Shown: piece after piece, positions 20,328 through 31,123 of the stretch
How positions within the stretch are numbered: the first letter of the stretch is position 1
Layout: each line of letters opens with the position of its first letter
DNA from: Litoditis marina
Taxonomy: Eukaryota > Nematoda > Chromadorea > Rhabditida > Rhabditidae
Direction of reading: 5' to 3'
DNA: 64,000 nt
NCBI GenBank assembly: GCA_964036275.1
Contig: OZ038433.1
Coordinates: 48,281,116 to 48,345,115, forward strand
Made by a program: the position numbers and the translations under genes
Notes under the pieces: model-generated
Databases searched by the model: none
The model's input: only the letters and a program-made list of their open reading frames with translations
Told to the model about the DNA's origin: nothing

Positions 20328-22587
20328 CTGAAAATAGATCGTTGACCAAATGGTTTCGGAACTGAATATATGAACCAAAACTCTAGATTTTTCATGAAGG
20401 AAAGGAGAGTGAATTGTTTTGGAAATGAAAAAACAATATAAATACATGATCATACAGGATAGTTGGGTTGAGGGTTGAGGCTAATCAACAAACTTCAAAA
20501 GGATAAGGTCAAAAAGTTCACGTTCAATGTTAGTAAAGTATGTGTTATGGCAACGTGAGTAAATGTCAATCACATACGTTCAAAAGAGCAGCAGATGGTG
20601 AAAAAATTCCGTGAACCTTCACGTGTTTTCACGTTCTATGGTTCGGCTGTGAAGTAGGCATGTCGGTAGGTTCTTATGCAACGCGGTTGATTAGCATATT
20701 GGGGGAGGAGGGAACCTTCTTTGAACCAACTGGCACGGAGAAAGGAAAGACACAGGTGTACTGTTTCACTTCAAAGAAGTACCAGCCTTTTGTTGAACAA
20801 TCTAAAACCGTTTGGTGCAGTCAACACACCGAAAATTTCGACTAAACTTCAATACAAAAGCTAGTTTTGGGATAAGTTGCAATAATTACCCCACAGGCCA
20901 CAGGTACAATATACAACCACCAAATTGTGAGATAGGCCGTAATACCCTTTTAACAACGACAGAAATTTCGGTTAAACTCAAAGGCAAATTGAGTTTAGAC
21001 GGTATTCTGAGAAATTTATTTGAGAATTTTAAATTTTTATGAATTGAAATACTACCATTTAAACGAGTAGAAATAAGAGACATGTCTTCTGAAAATGAGG
21101 CAAAATGAGGCATTAGCCCAGTCAAATGTTTCGTGCGGTTGATATAGTGTGATGTTACGGTCTATGTACGGTCCTCTTTCGATTCGAGCCGAAAATGTTA
21201 ACTAGTGCAAAGTGAAAACGGCGTCCAAATGAACCAGGCACGGAGCGCCACACTTTACTACACTCTAAGGCTATCCTCTAAAGTCAAGGTTGGAAATACA
21301 GGGGACAGACCGAATCGAGAACAAACAAGAAAATAAACAATCTATCACAAGGTAAACAAGAGTAAACAATATATTTACTTCCTATTGTGGACGTATTACT
21401 CACGTGCTTTTATATGGAAGGAAGTAAATTTTGGATAGATAACAAAATAAACAAGTTGAGTGCTTTCAAACTAAGACGATAAAATTAAGTAATGCTTGTA
21501 ATGAAGTAGTGTAACTGTAGTTTTGAAAGCCAACAAAGAGTGAGTAGCAAATTTTCACGTGTCTCACATTTCTCACGTAAAACGTGAATGATGTCATGAA
21601 AGTTTATGAATGAGTTGAAACATTGGAGCTTTTTCTGCTATAGCAAGTGTGGTTATCGGTCGGACATGCAGTAGGAATGACCAGCCGGCTGCGAGGAGAG
21701 AGTACCCAGCTGGCAGACGGTGAGACGGATTGCGAGAGAGTACGCAAAAGAGGAGGGGCCGACGCCGCATCCGCGAGAGAGCACGCGGGAGGAGAGGGCG
21801 ACCGACCGGACAGAGAGGCAGTGCTGAGGACGGTGAGACGCGGACAGTAAACAAGGGAGAGAGCGTGCGAAAAGCGGAGGGCGCAGGGAGAGTTGCGGTG
21901 CCTAGCACGAGGTGCTCGTGGGTCAGTGTACGGGGAGCGGCGGGTAGCACGAGAAACGGGGTCCCCACCCGGGGCCTGGTACGGGGCCGGGAAATGGGGT
22001 CCCTGAGGAGGGAGACGACCTGGATATCCGGGAATCGTCAGGATGGTCATCCGAGGAAATGGTTCCGTATATAAATGCAATATGAAACATTGAACCCAAC
22101 TATCCGTGAATATGAAGAGATGAAGTCTTTGAGAAGAGGGAGCTACGGACACGACCTGGAATCGTCAGGATCGTCATCCCACGAAATGGTTCCGTATATA
22201 AATGCAATGTGAAACATTGAACCGAATTACTAGTTGTGAAGGGGTTGCTGTGAATTACATACTACAGCATTTGTAGTATTTTAATTTGTTGCAGCTCTCA
22301 TATCATTCTATCATGTTCACTTTACTTGACAGTTCATTTTTAAAATACTTGCACTTCAGATAATAACACTACGATCGGTTCTTGAATGGTTCCCTATATA
22401 TGTAACATGCAAAACGTTGAGCCGAACTATCCGTTGGTATAACGAGGTTCACTGATATTTGCCTATGCAAACATCTCTGGAATACGTACTCTGTGGATTA
22501 TTGTTGTTATAAACTATGTACTTGTGTACTTGATTTAATCTGCACTGTGTATAATCGTTACAAATGCAGTTGACTCATAGTACTCAC
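20328..22587. promoter_or_regulatory. Region upstream of the first firm per exon, with E-boxes
   Basis: CACGTG is present at 20620, 21401 and 21556, the last two near further CACGT half-sites. This is either intron 1 or promoter of per, whose transcription depends on E-boxes in other animals. A GC-rich block (21640-22060) and two copies of a roughly 100-bp repeat ending in TATATAAATGCAAT (about 22020-22090 and 22155-22215) lie here. No exon recognised. Confidence 0.4.
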
Positions 22588-22605
22588 CCTTGTTGCTCTC
22601 TCCAT
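22588..22605 (-). CDS. per: Candidate first coding exon of per
   Basis: ATGGAGAGAGCAACAAGG (MERATR) is followed by a strong donor GGTGAGTAC at 22588/22587. The phase is 0, as the exon starting at 20327 needs. The 5' side is a GA microsatellite that would be 5' UTR. The frame stays open through the repeat, so the true ATG is uncertain. If right, PER is about 603 residues. Confidence 0.3.
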
Positions 22606-22610
22606 CTCTC

Positions 22611-22661
<51 letters not shown>

Positions 22662-22700
22662 CTCTCTCTCTCTCAATCTCTCCCTCTCTTATTCTCTCGC
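22597..22700. repeat. CT microsatellite
   Basis: CT repeat; GA on the minus strand, where it would be 5' UTR of the proposed first per exon. Confidence 0.95.
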
Positions 22701-22739
22701 TCGTATCATTGAGAAAATAAGTATTGGTGCAAGTGAGTA

Positions 22740-24800
22740 TCAGGATCTATGCTTGTTGACCACTGACCGACTGACTGCACTCTGCGGGCTCGTACCATGC
22801 GGCGGATAGCGACTCGAAATTGGCAGGGAGGAAGGAAGAGAGAGAGGGGGAGAGAGAGGAGAGAGAGAAGAGAGGAAGAAAGAGGGAGAGAGGGAAGAAG
22901 AAGGGGGAGGGAAGAGAGAGAGGGTGGGAGGAAGAGGGAGACAGATAAAGGGGATGGGAGGGAGGGAGAGGAGAGAGAGGGAAGGAGATAGATAGAGTGA
23001 AAGAGAAAAAGACGACGAGAGAGAGAGGGAGCAAGAGAAGGAGAGAGAGAGAGAGCGAGGAGTGGTTGAGAGACATAGAGGGAGACGTAGGTGGAACAAG
23101 ACAGGGAAAAGAGAGAGAGGGAGGAAGATGAAGAGAGGAAAAGAGATATATGAGAGAGAGAGGTAAGAGAGGGACACAGAGAAGAGAGAAAAGAGAAGGA
23201 CGAGAGAAGAGATTAACAGATTAGAAGAGAAAAGCAATGTGAGGAAAAATGGCTGCTGTTCTCTGTCGAAAAACACTATCGAACTTTCTGGTATTAATAC
23301 AATGTGAACGACATTCGAATGAAGTAGCTCTTCTCGAGATTCCACTCCGCCCTCCATTTTCAAACGTTCCCCCTGTCGCGACCATCCGTACCATTCGTTT
23401 TTCTCGCCTCTTTTCCAATGAAAAATAGGCGCTTGTCCGTCTTTTGAACGTGTCAAATCTCGCTGTTTGAATTTGTCCGAACATCTGGAGAAAGCACTGT
23501 CCCATGCGGTCAACTTCGTACAATGAAACTTGGCTCGCGCTCAATTTTTGAACACGAATCACAATGAACTTTGACTTTTGAGCATTAACTTCAACCGCGA
23601 CTGTATGAGAAATAAAATAAATTGGTTAAAGTCGATAGAATAATATTATGTTAGAGTTAGAGTTTAAATAAATAAAATTTACTCATTACACAGAAGTCAG
23701 AGTTTTTAATAAAAAGTGTATATATTTACCGTCATGCTTTGGCAATGCTTTGGCAGTTCCAAAGGTTTCAGGGCGTTCTGGGAAATAGTTTTATTCGGGA
23801 AACCTATGTTTTAAAACATTCACATGAATGATCGGCACGCTATCAATGTTTCCCGAACGTTATTATATAGTCTTTTTCATTCCTACTGAGACTCCTACAG
23901 TAAGAAAACGGAACTTCAAGTTCGTTTAAATAACGTCAATATTATCGGAATGATTAACAATTTTCAATTCAGATTATGACAACCTATTACAACGAGTATT
24001 TCAAATAATTTTTGACGAAGTTGAAGTTTGCATTACAAAATGGCCATTGTACAACGCGAAAAGGTAGTGTAGGAGTCTCAGTAGGAATGGTGTCGACTAT
24101 ATAGTATGTTTAACATCCTAACAAACTCTCTCAATGAATTGGTGAGCTTTCATCTGCTTCGAAAAGCTTACCCAGTTTTGAGATGCCGATATGAAGTTTT
24201 TATTTACCAAGAAAGAAGAACGATTATGCATAGTTTGTTTCACGCAACAACACCCCTCTACAGCAAGATTGTAAATCTTTCGAGTAAAATTTTCATATCT
24301 TTTAGGTATTGTGAATAGTTTAAACTTCGGTATACTGTTTTCCACATCGGTTTCTACAAGCATGGAAAACATTGAGGCTGAAATTATGTTTGTTTGTTTG
24401 TTAGATAAATGTTATTGAAAAGATTAGTGTAGAAAATCATCGATTGGTGAAATGGAGTATAGGTTTTGTCATCACTCTACCATTGTTTTCCGAATACTTA
24501 TTTTCAAAGTGCAAGTGATATCCTTTTTCTCTGACCAAGAAGCGTCAATCCGTGTTTTTCACTCGGAGTGACCATCATTTATCCTGGGAATCGCCCGTAT
24601 TCTGCTCAAATTGCCTCCCTCCTGACCCAAATCCAGCGCCTTTTGTTCGAATTTCGAGCCGCCGTGTCACAAAGTGGTACGAGGATTCGCGCCTCATTTG
24701 CATAAAACGAGTTCGGCTGAAACAATGAGCCGAATGAAGATCTCACACACTCTCAACGCTACTCTTTTTTTGCTCACCAGCCAGGTTAAAAAGTGGAAAT
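22740..24800. other. Unassigned sequence upstream of per
   Basis: Contains a 400-bp polypurine block (22820-23225), then a segment with ordinary composition at 23230-23560 holding an open minus-strand frame, and CpG-containing sequence at 24480-24760. One of these may hold the per promoter. TCAGTCGGTCAGTGG-like initiator sequence is on the minus strand near 22755. Nothing can be assigned firmly. Confidence 0.35.
22820..23225. repeat. 400-bp polypurine tract
   Basis: Irregular GAGGGA/GAAGAG sequence, almost free of pyrimidines. The long Ser/Leu-rich minus-strand open frame across it is an artefact. Confidence 0.9.
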
Positions 24801-24803
24801 ATG

Positions 24804-24936
24804 TTGCTAGTGAACTGTACAGTCACGTGAAACATGTTGAACACAGCAGAACTCAGAAATGTGCAATGAAAAGGTGCACGATTACTCATTAGAATGCCAA
24901 CTTTACCACAGTGACTTTTCAATTGACTTCTAGACT
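24804..24936 (-). mobile_element. MITE family B copy
   Basis: Reverse-oriented copy with ACACAGCAGAACTCAG in the middle and CAATTGACTTCTAGA at the right end. Confidence 0.88.
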
Positions 24937-26565
24937 CTTTTTTCTTTCCAGCCAGATTGAAAAGTGGAAATATGGTGCTAGTCAAAGCAATAGTCAAGTG
25001 AAAACCACACAAAAAACTGTGACGAAGATGTCGAAACCGAAAAGCATACAATATATTTGTGGTTCGGTTTTGATACAATTTTAACCTAATCAACGTATGA
25101 GGTGGCAAAGCGATCGAATGAAATAAACTACAATATTATTCTTATACTTATTTCCACGTACTGCGGATCGACAGAAACGTCACAACTTATCATAGGACTG
25201 AAACAATTGACTGCCTCACTGGCTAGAATTGAAGTTTTCCAACTAATAGCTATTCGAACCAACGGTTGAGACCCGGTATACAGGCGGGTTATGACGAAAA
25301 CTCCCAATCATTCCCAATTACAGTCCTCTTCGATTCCCAACCAAATTCCATTTTCTTTATTGACCTAGTAAGTTCCCAATACAAAAACTATAATGCTTTC
25401 TTATTATGGAAATATGTGCTCAGTGAAAGGTGCCACTCAAAACCAAAACGTCTTAATGACAACAAATATTTTTGTTTTAAATAAATATAACAATAATATG
25501 ATGTTTTGTATTGTCAAATTTACACATTGTTCTTGAGAAAAAACAACGTTGAATCTACAAGTTTTGTGAATGGTCTATATGGTACAAAGTGAATGAATGG
25601 TCCTTTGGAACACGCTGTACTCATTATTTCTCAAAAACGTGAAACGCTAAAGTGAACTGTGGCTGATCACCGTTCCAATCTATAATGAAGATTGCAACGA
25701 GTGTGTCAGAACCCAGAAGGACAACCGAACTTTTTGGACTTGGTACAATTTCAACCTATTGTACGTATAAGGTAGCTGAGCGATTGAATAAGGTTAACTC
25801 CCAACTACTGCGCACACCCAACAACCCTACAACTTAAAACAATGCTAAAACACTCGACTGTCCCATTGGCTTAAACGTGTTGACAACAAACGAAATTTCG
25901 GTTCGACGGTTGAGAACTGGTATACAGGCGGAGTTACGACGATCACGTGAATGAGGATTTGACCTGCGTTTCGTACGGTAGTGCTTGTTGCCAATACAAA
26001 GAACGTCACAATTTGTTACGAGAACATCAGTTCAGTTCGGTAGAAACAATGAGAATAAAGATCTCATAACCTCTTCCGCTAATCAGTTTTAGATCGAAAA
26101 TGGGTATAGTCGCCATTTTCTCCATAAAGACAGCAGAGGGTTCGATTGATTGATTGAGCGATCTCAGAACGATTGGCGCCAATTTTCTGCAATTGGCCAG
26201 CTACAAAAACGAGAGAGCATGCAGGTCAATGACGCGCAGACAAGCTAAGACAGTCTGCGTCTCTCTGACCTGACCAATCTCTCGTTCAGCCAATAAAAAA
26301 GTGGCTGGCCAATTGGCTGAGAGTTGTCTGAGATGCGGGGCGAGCGGTCGCTGATTATTTGCCAGCAGTTGAGAGAGTGTGAAGATCAATGATACGCAGA
26401 CTGGCTGGCCCCTCGCCAAACCCCACCCTTTACAAAATCGATGGTACCGTGTCCACAACGGTTTAACCAACCCTATATGTTTAAGACCTGGCCAATCAAA
26501 AAAATGGTAAAAGTGACCCTTCTCTTTTGGCTCTTAAACAAAGTGTACTTTCATATTGCGGGAAC

Positions 26566-26706
26566 TATACTAGAAGTCAATTGAATAGTCACGTCAATTT
26601 AAGTTAGCATTCTAATGAGGAATCGTGCCTTTTTCATTGGACGTTTCTGAGTTCTGCTGTGTTTAGCATGTTTCACGTGATTGTGCAATTGACTAACAGT
26701 ACATAA
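26566..26706 (+). mobile_element. MITE family B copy
   Basis: TATACTAGAAGTCAATTGAA at the left, CAATTGACTAACAGTACATA at the right. The ends form roughly 29-bp imperfect inverted repeats. Confidence 0.92.
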
Positions 26707-27048
26707 CATTACAGGAGGCGTCTGATCAAAGCGAAAATGTAGATTTGATCTACAAGTAGTTCGAGTTACCAGTGCGAAGAATGAAACCAATTCTACTTTT
26801 AAGCCTAAAAGTATCTTGTTCAGGAGAAAACAACTGCTTTATACCAATCCTACATCCTACAAACTTCTCAGTACAATCATCGTTTCAATTGTGTAATACT
26901 ACAAAAGAGCACATTATACAATGAGCGTGTAACAGAGTAAACAATACTCTACATCTTATTTTTATCTTCCATGTCTCCATTTTCTCGTAATTGAAGTACC
27001 ACATAGACCAATGTGAAAAAACACGTGTTAAATCGCGGATAAACACTC

Positions 27049-27184
27049 TATACTAGAAGTAGATTAAATAGTCACGTAAAGCTAGCATTCTAATGAAGAA
27101 TCGTGCATTTTGTCATTGCACGTTTCTGAGTTCTGCTGTGTTTAACATGTTTCACGTGACTGTGCAATTGACTGACAGTACATA
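27049..27184 (+). mobile_element. MITE family B copy
   Basis: TATACTAGAAGTAGATTAAA to TTGACTGACAGTACATA, with an E-box (TTTCACGTGACTG) near the right end. Confidence 0.92.
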
Positions 27185-29944
27185 ACGCTTTGTATTGTCA
27201 AATTTATCCATTCTTCTCAAAAATCTTCTATTTTTTCGAATGGTTTTTTCTCGAGTGGCAAATGATGCAAAGCAAAGTGAATGAACTCATTGGATCTCAG
27301 AAAAGTAGAACGATAACACGAACTTATCATGATTGTAAAGTAAATACGTCAGAAGACAAAAATAAGGCATTCGATGTATTTATGGTTCTATCCTCGTGCA
27401 TATTTAATCGAATCTAATAATATTAATTCACCTGAGAATTACAAACTGTGTTTCGCCAACAACACTGCAACTTAAAACAGTGCTGAAACATTCGGCTGCC
27501 ACAATAGCGTGTTTGCATTGATTAGCGGTTTAGAACAACGGTTGCAACCTAAATTTACAGGAGGCGGTCTGATCAAAGCGAAAATGAAGATTTGATCTCC
27601 AGTTTGTACGGAAGTTCCAGTGCCCGTACGAAGAATGGAAAAACTCCTACTTTTTAGCCTAAAAGTGTCTTGTTCATTACAAAACTTTGTATCTTATTTC
27701 AGGTTACAGGGCTAAATTTCAGAAAATTGCTTTAATCACTGTATTAGTGTGTTTGGAACTATTATTTTGGGTAAAAATGTTATTCATCGGAACTAGCTTC
27801 CATTAAAGTGGAACATTTGTTTTATTCTCAACTAGGAATTCTCCTGGTGAGTAAGGATGTATGCGTGTGAACCAAAAAACAGCAACTATGCGAAAGAACC
27901 GAACAAAAAATGTTCGTAGCGGTTTTTGCATAGTTTGTTGAATGTATATTGTCTGAATTCTATTTGGAAGAGAAAGAGTGGGAGAGAGAAAGGGAAAGAA
28001 GGCGGAGAGAGAAGAGAGGTTGTGACAGAAGAGAGAGATGCTATTGCTTGAAAGACCATGAGAATCAGAAGAACACTATTGGAAGAAGTATTGAACTTTT
28101 TTACCCCCGTAACAGTCTGTATCAACGAATGCTATTATACTGAAGACTTCTTCGTTAGTCAATTATAATTTTAATTCTGCTTGAGTGTACAAAACTGCGT
28201 ATGACCATCGACACCACTACTTATCACAAGAATGAAACACTCGACTGTCTTACTTGTGCGATCAAAAGCTTTTTCTGCGTTCATCATACATGTCACAGAT
28301 CTTTGAAGTCACATCTTCTCTTGAATTGATCCTGAGTACATATAAGACGCTACAATATATATGACTCCCCAAAATCCGACAAATACACACATTTCTCGAA
28401 AATGTTGTGCAAAATACACATCGGTTGTCAGTTGTCACGAAAGTGGTTTCTCTTTTGACCATGTGTATTCAAAAACCTTGCACACGAAAAATCAACTAGA
28501 AAAACAGGATGTACCCAAAATATTGATGTAAACACCTATCAAACTTGGTGACACAAAATTGATAAAACCGAAAAAGTGGATTAATAGAGTACTCAAAATC
28601 CTTAGTAAAAAAAATGTGTAAACGTCCAGAAATGCATAAATTTATTAGAATTTTGGTGTGTCCATGTGAACCTTTTCTGTTTTTAGCTGGTTTTTTGTGC
28701 TTTAAGCGTTAAATTAGGGATTATGCACAATATTCGTAGTAAAGAATTTGTGCATGTACACATTTTCCGTAGAACTACATTTGTGTACTTTATGTGTACA
28801 CATTTCAGGATCCACCGATTTTGTGCACACGACTATTTGCACATTTTGCTTCTAACGAATTTGCGTATACGATCTTGATTCATGTTTGCATGTACTTGGC
28901 GGTGTGGTTTTACTCATGGTTGATGCAATTATCGTTTTTCAGCGATTCACAGTATAATTTCTGGTGCTTCGGCGTAAAATACACAACGATGAGCGAGAAA
29001 GTGATTTTCAAGTTTTTCTTGTGGGGACATATAAATTGCATCGTCTTATCTTCAAACTTGATCGTTGTACACGTTTCGTTCACGTTATTATTGTGTTGCA
29101 CGTTTGAGTGATAAGTTCGAGTCAAATGTTTCGAGTCCATTGACGTTTCTTCTTCTATTTCTTCAGAAGAATCGAACACCTACGAAACACTTCAGTGGTT
29201 CAGAAGATAGTTGTTCGATCACAGTCCGTTTCTATTCCAAAGAAAGCCTATACGGTGTATACACTATACCGCTGTGTTTTTAGTTTGATCCCGTTGCGAA
29301 ATTCGTGACAAATGACGTGTGTCGAGGCATGCAGATTCAACTAAAACCAAGATTTGTAGCCCGAGATGCACTACTTTACGAAAATTTTCTGTGCCTTTAC
29401 ACTGTAAACTAATGTGTTGCGCAAATCTTTGAAATACTTATTCGCGCTCAGATCAGTAATGCGTTGAAAATATCACTGAGAAAACCGAAATAACATGAAC
29501 AGATCAGGTCCGTGATCTACACGATCTTTCGTATTCATTCATCGTAAGAATACATATTTTCATGAGTGGATTTAGCCAGCTTCTCATTAAATTATAAGAA
29601 AAACAAGGAGATTGAAATTATTATACAAAACCACGTTGCTTGTATGAACAAGGTCAACTAACTGTTGAGATGAGATCATTCATATGTCACTGATTTAAAA
29701 TGGGACCAAATGAGTGTGATTATGAGGTAGTCCTGAGTATCGTCTAAAATGATCACGTAACTTGTTACAGATATAAAGGGGTTGAGAAAACATTCTGTGA
29801 TTAAAATAATGGAACACTTTTTGCAAATCAACAGGCAATCTTTCGTTCGTTGATTCGATCATTCTCGTCCAAAATGAGAACGGAAATTTCCTTGTACCAT
29901 GTAGGGTTTTGATTTCAACATTGAACTTAATTTTTTTAAGTATT

Positions 29945-30068
29945 TTAAAGTAGGACTATTATGTGGACCAATCTCGTGTCAACGGTCCTTTAAACTGCAA
30001 TTGAAAAATGTATTGCAGTTTAAAGGACTGAAGCGTTGCGATCGGACCACATAATCGTCCTTCTTTAA
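29945..30068 (+). mobile_element. MITE family A copy
   Basis: 124 bp bounded by TTAAAG and CTTTAA; both arms of the palindrome intact (TGCAATTGAAAAATG-type loop). Confidence 0.92.
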
Positions 30069-30256
30069 TGTTCCAAGCATTTCTTTGTTGCATCGAAGTG
30101 GAAGTCAGTTCCGTGTTTCACACATGTTATTAAGGCTGCATCGCATTCTTGCGAGGTTCGACTATGTATGCCTTCCACAGTGAAAAGACTTTTAACCCTT
30201 GAGATTCTCTTTCTTGAAACTGCATTTCAAAGTGTAAATAAACTATTCATATTTCA

Positions 30257-30267
30257 TATTTATTTAT
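30257..30267 (-). terminator. Candidate RAP1GAP poly(A) signal
   Basis: TTTATTTATT on the plus strand reads AATAAATAAA on the minus strand, about 0.7 kb after the RAP1GAP stop codon. No closer canonical signal was noticed. Confidence 0.35.
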
Positions 30268-30972
30268 TCACGTCGCTTCGTTACGACCTATACACCGGCG
30301 AACTATATAAACTGTTTATATATCATATCAGGTATGCACAAACAAAACAACAAATGGTACTTATTAATCTCGTTGTTTGATAGAAAAAGTAGGCGACGAA
30401 ATAACATGAGATAGGCAATGAATACTTATTCGTAAAAAATAACAATCGTGCGAAAATAGCGGAGTATGAAAGAAGCGAATGGATATGAGAAAAAAGAGGA
30501 AGAGAAAGAGAAAGATAGAAAGAGGGAGAGAAAGAGAGAAAGAAAGAGAACGAAAAATAAATAATAAGAGGACATGCACCCCGAACACATACCCTGAAAT
30601 GTCGAATTATGCAAAAATCTTCAATATTGGACATCACAAACTAGTCGAAAAAGACTAGGAAAAACCGGGATTATAGCTGGAAAAAATGAAAGACGAATAG
30701 GTTATGCTTATTAGTGTTGTTTGTTCTCACTGTGAGCCAAACAATTCAAACTCAGTAACAATTGGAATAAAAATGAACCACTTGAGTTGTAGTTTGAACT
30801 TCTGCTAAGCTTTGAGGTACTGGATCTTCAATATAACTTTTCAAGATCAAACTACATTTTCAAAGAAAAAACAAAAATGGGGAATAATGACTCAATAAGA
30901 ATGAATGTGAAAATGAACCACAGTACTGCACTTCAATGTTGTTGGACATCTATAAGAATGTTGTGAATAGAG

Positions 30973-31123
30973 CTAGACAGACACGTCACTGAAGGCGCGC
31001 TCGAGTGACCGCCGCTCGTGGACGGTGGCAGTGTCTGAGGTTGTCGTCGGCACACGAACCAACCGCCGAAGTCGGGCTATTTCCTCGTTCGCCCTCTCTA
31101 GCTCCTCCGAAAGACAGGATTGC
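30973..31123 (-). CDS. RAP1GAP: RAP1GAP last exon, coiled coil and C-terminus
   Basis: Acceptor TTCAATGTTTCAG. Encodes [20 protein letters not shown] then a Ser/Thr tail ending AFSDVSV and TAG at 30973-30975. The Leu heptads continue the coil of the previous exon. Confidence 0.88.

Larger units (their letters stand above)
24600..28300. repeat. Degenerate repeat field
   Basis: Diverged units recur at 24700, 25020-25290, 25700-25960, 26030, 27440-27590 and 28190-28260. They share segments such as GGTTGAGAACTGGTATACAG, GTTCGGNNGAAACAATGAG and AAACACTCGACTGTC. Three MITEs are interspersed. No gene seen. Confidence 0.6.
28300..30970. other. Intergenic sequence between per and RAP1GAP
   Basis: AT-rich, with repeated ACACATTT/GTGTACAC runs at 28600-28900, one MITE A copy (29945-30068) and a purine-rich run at 30490-30560. 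No exon recognised. It holds the 3' UTR of RAP1GAP on the minus strand. Confidence 0.55.

Noticed and set aside
21594..22152. Long minus-strand frames of 124 and 182 codons
   Set aside because: GC-rich, arginine/proline/serine composition, overlapping open frames on both strands and no conserved motif; treated as a GC-rich intronic or promoter block.
22740..23513. 257-codon minus-strand open frame
   Set aside because: Mostly Ser/Leu/Pro from a polypurine tract. The ATGGAGGGCGG inside (23358) has a good start context and recalls the start of fly PER, but no acceptable donor in the needed phase follows it.
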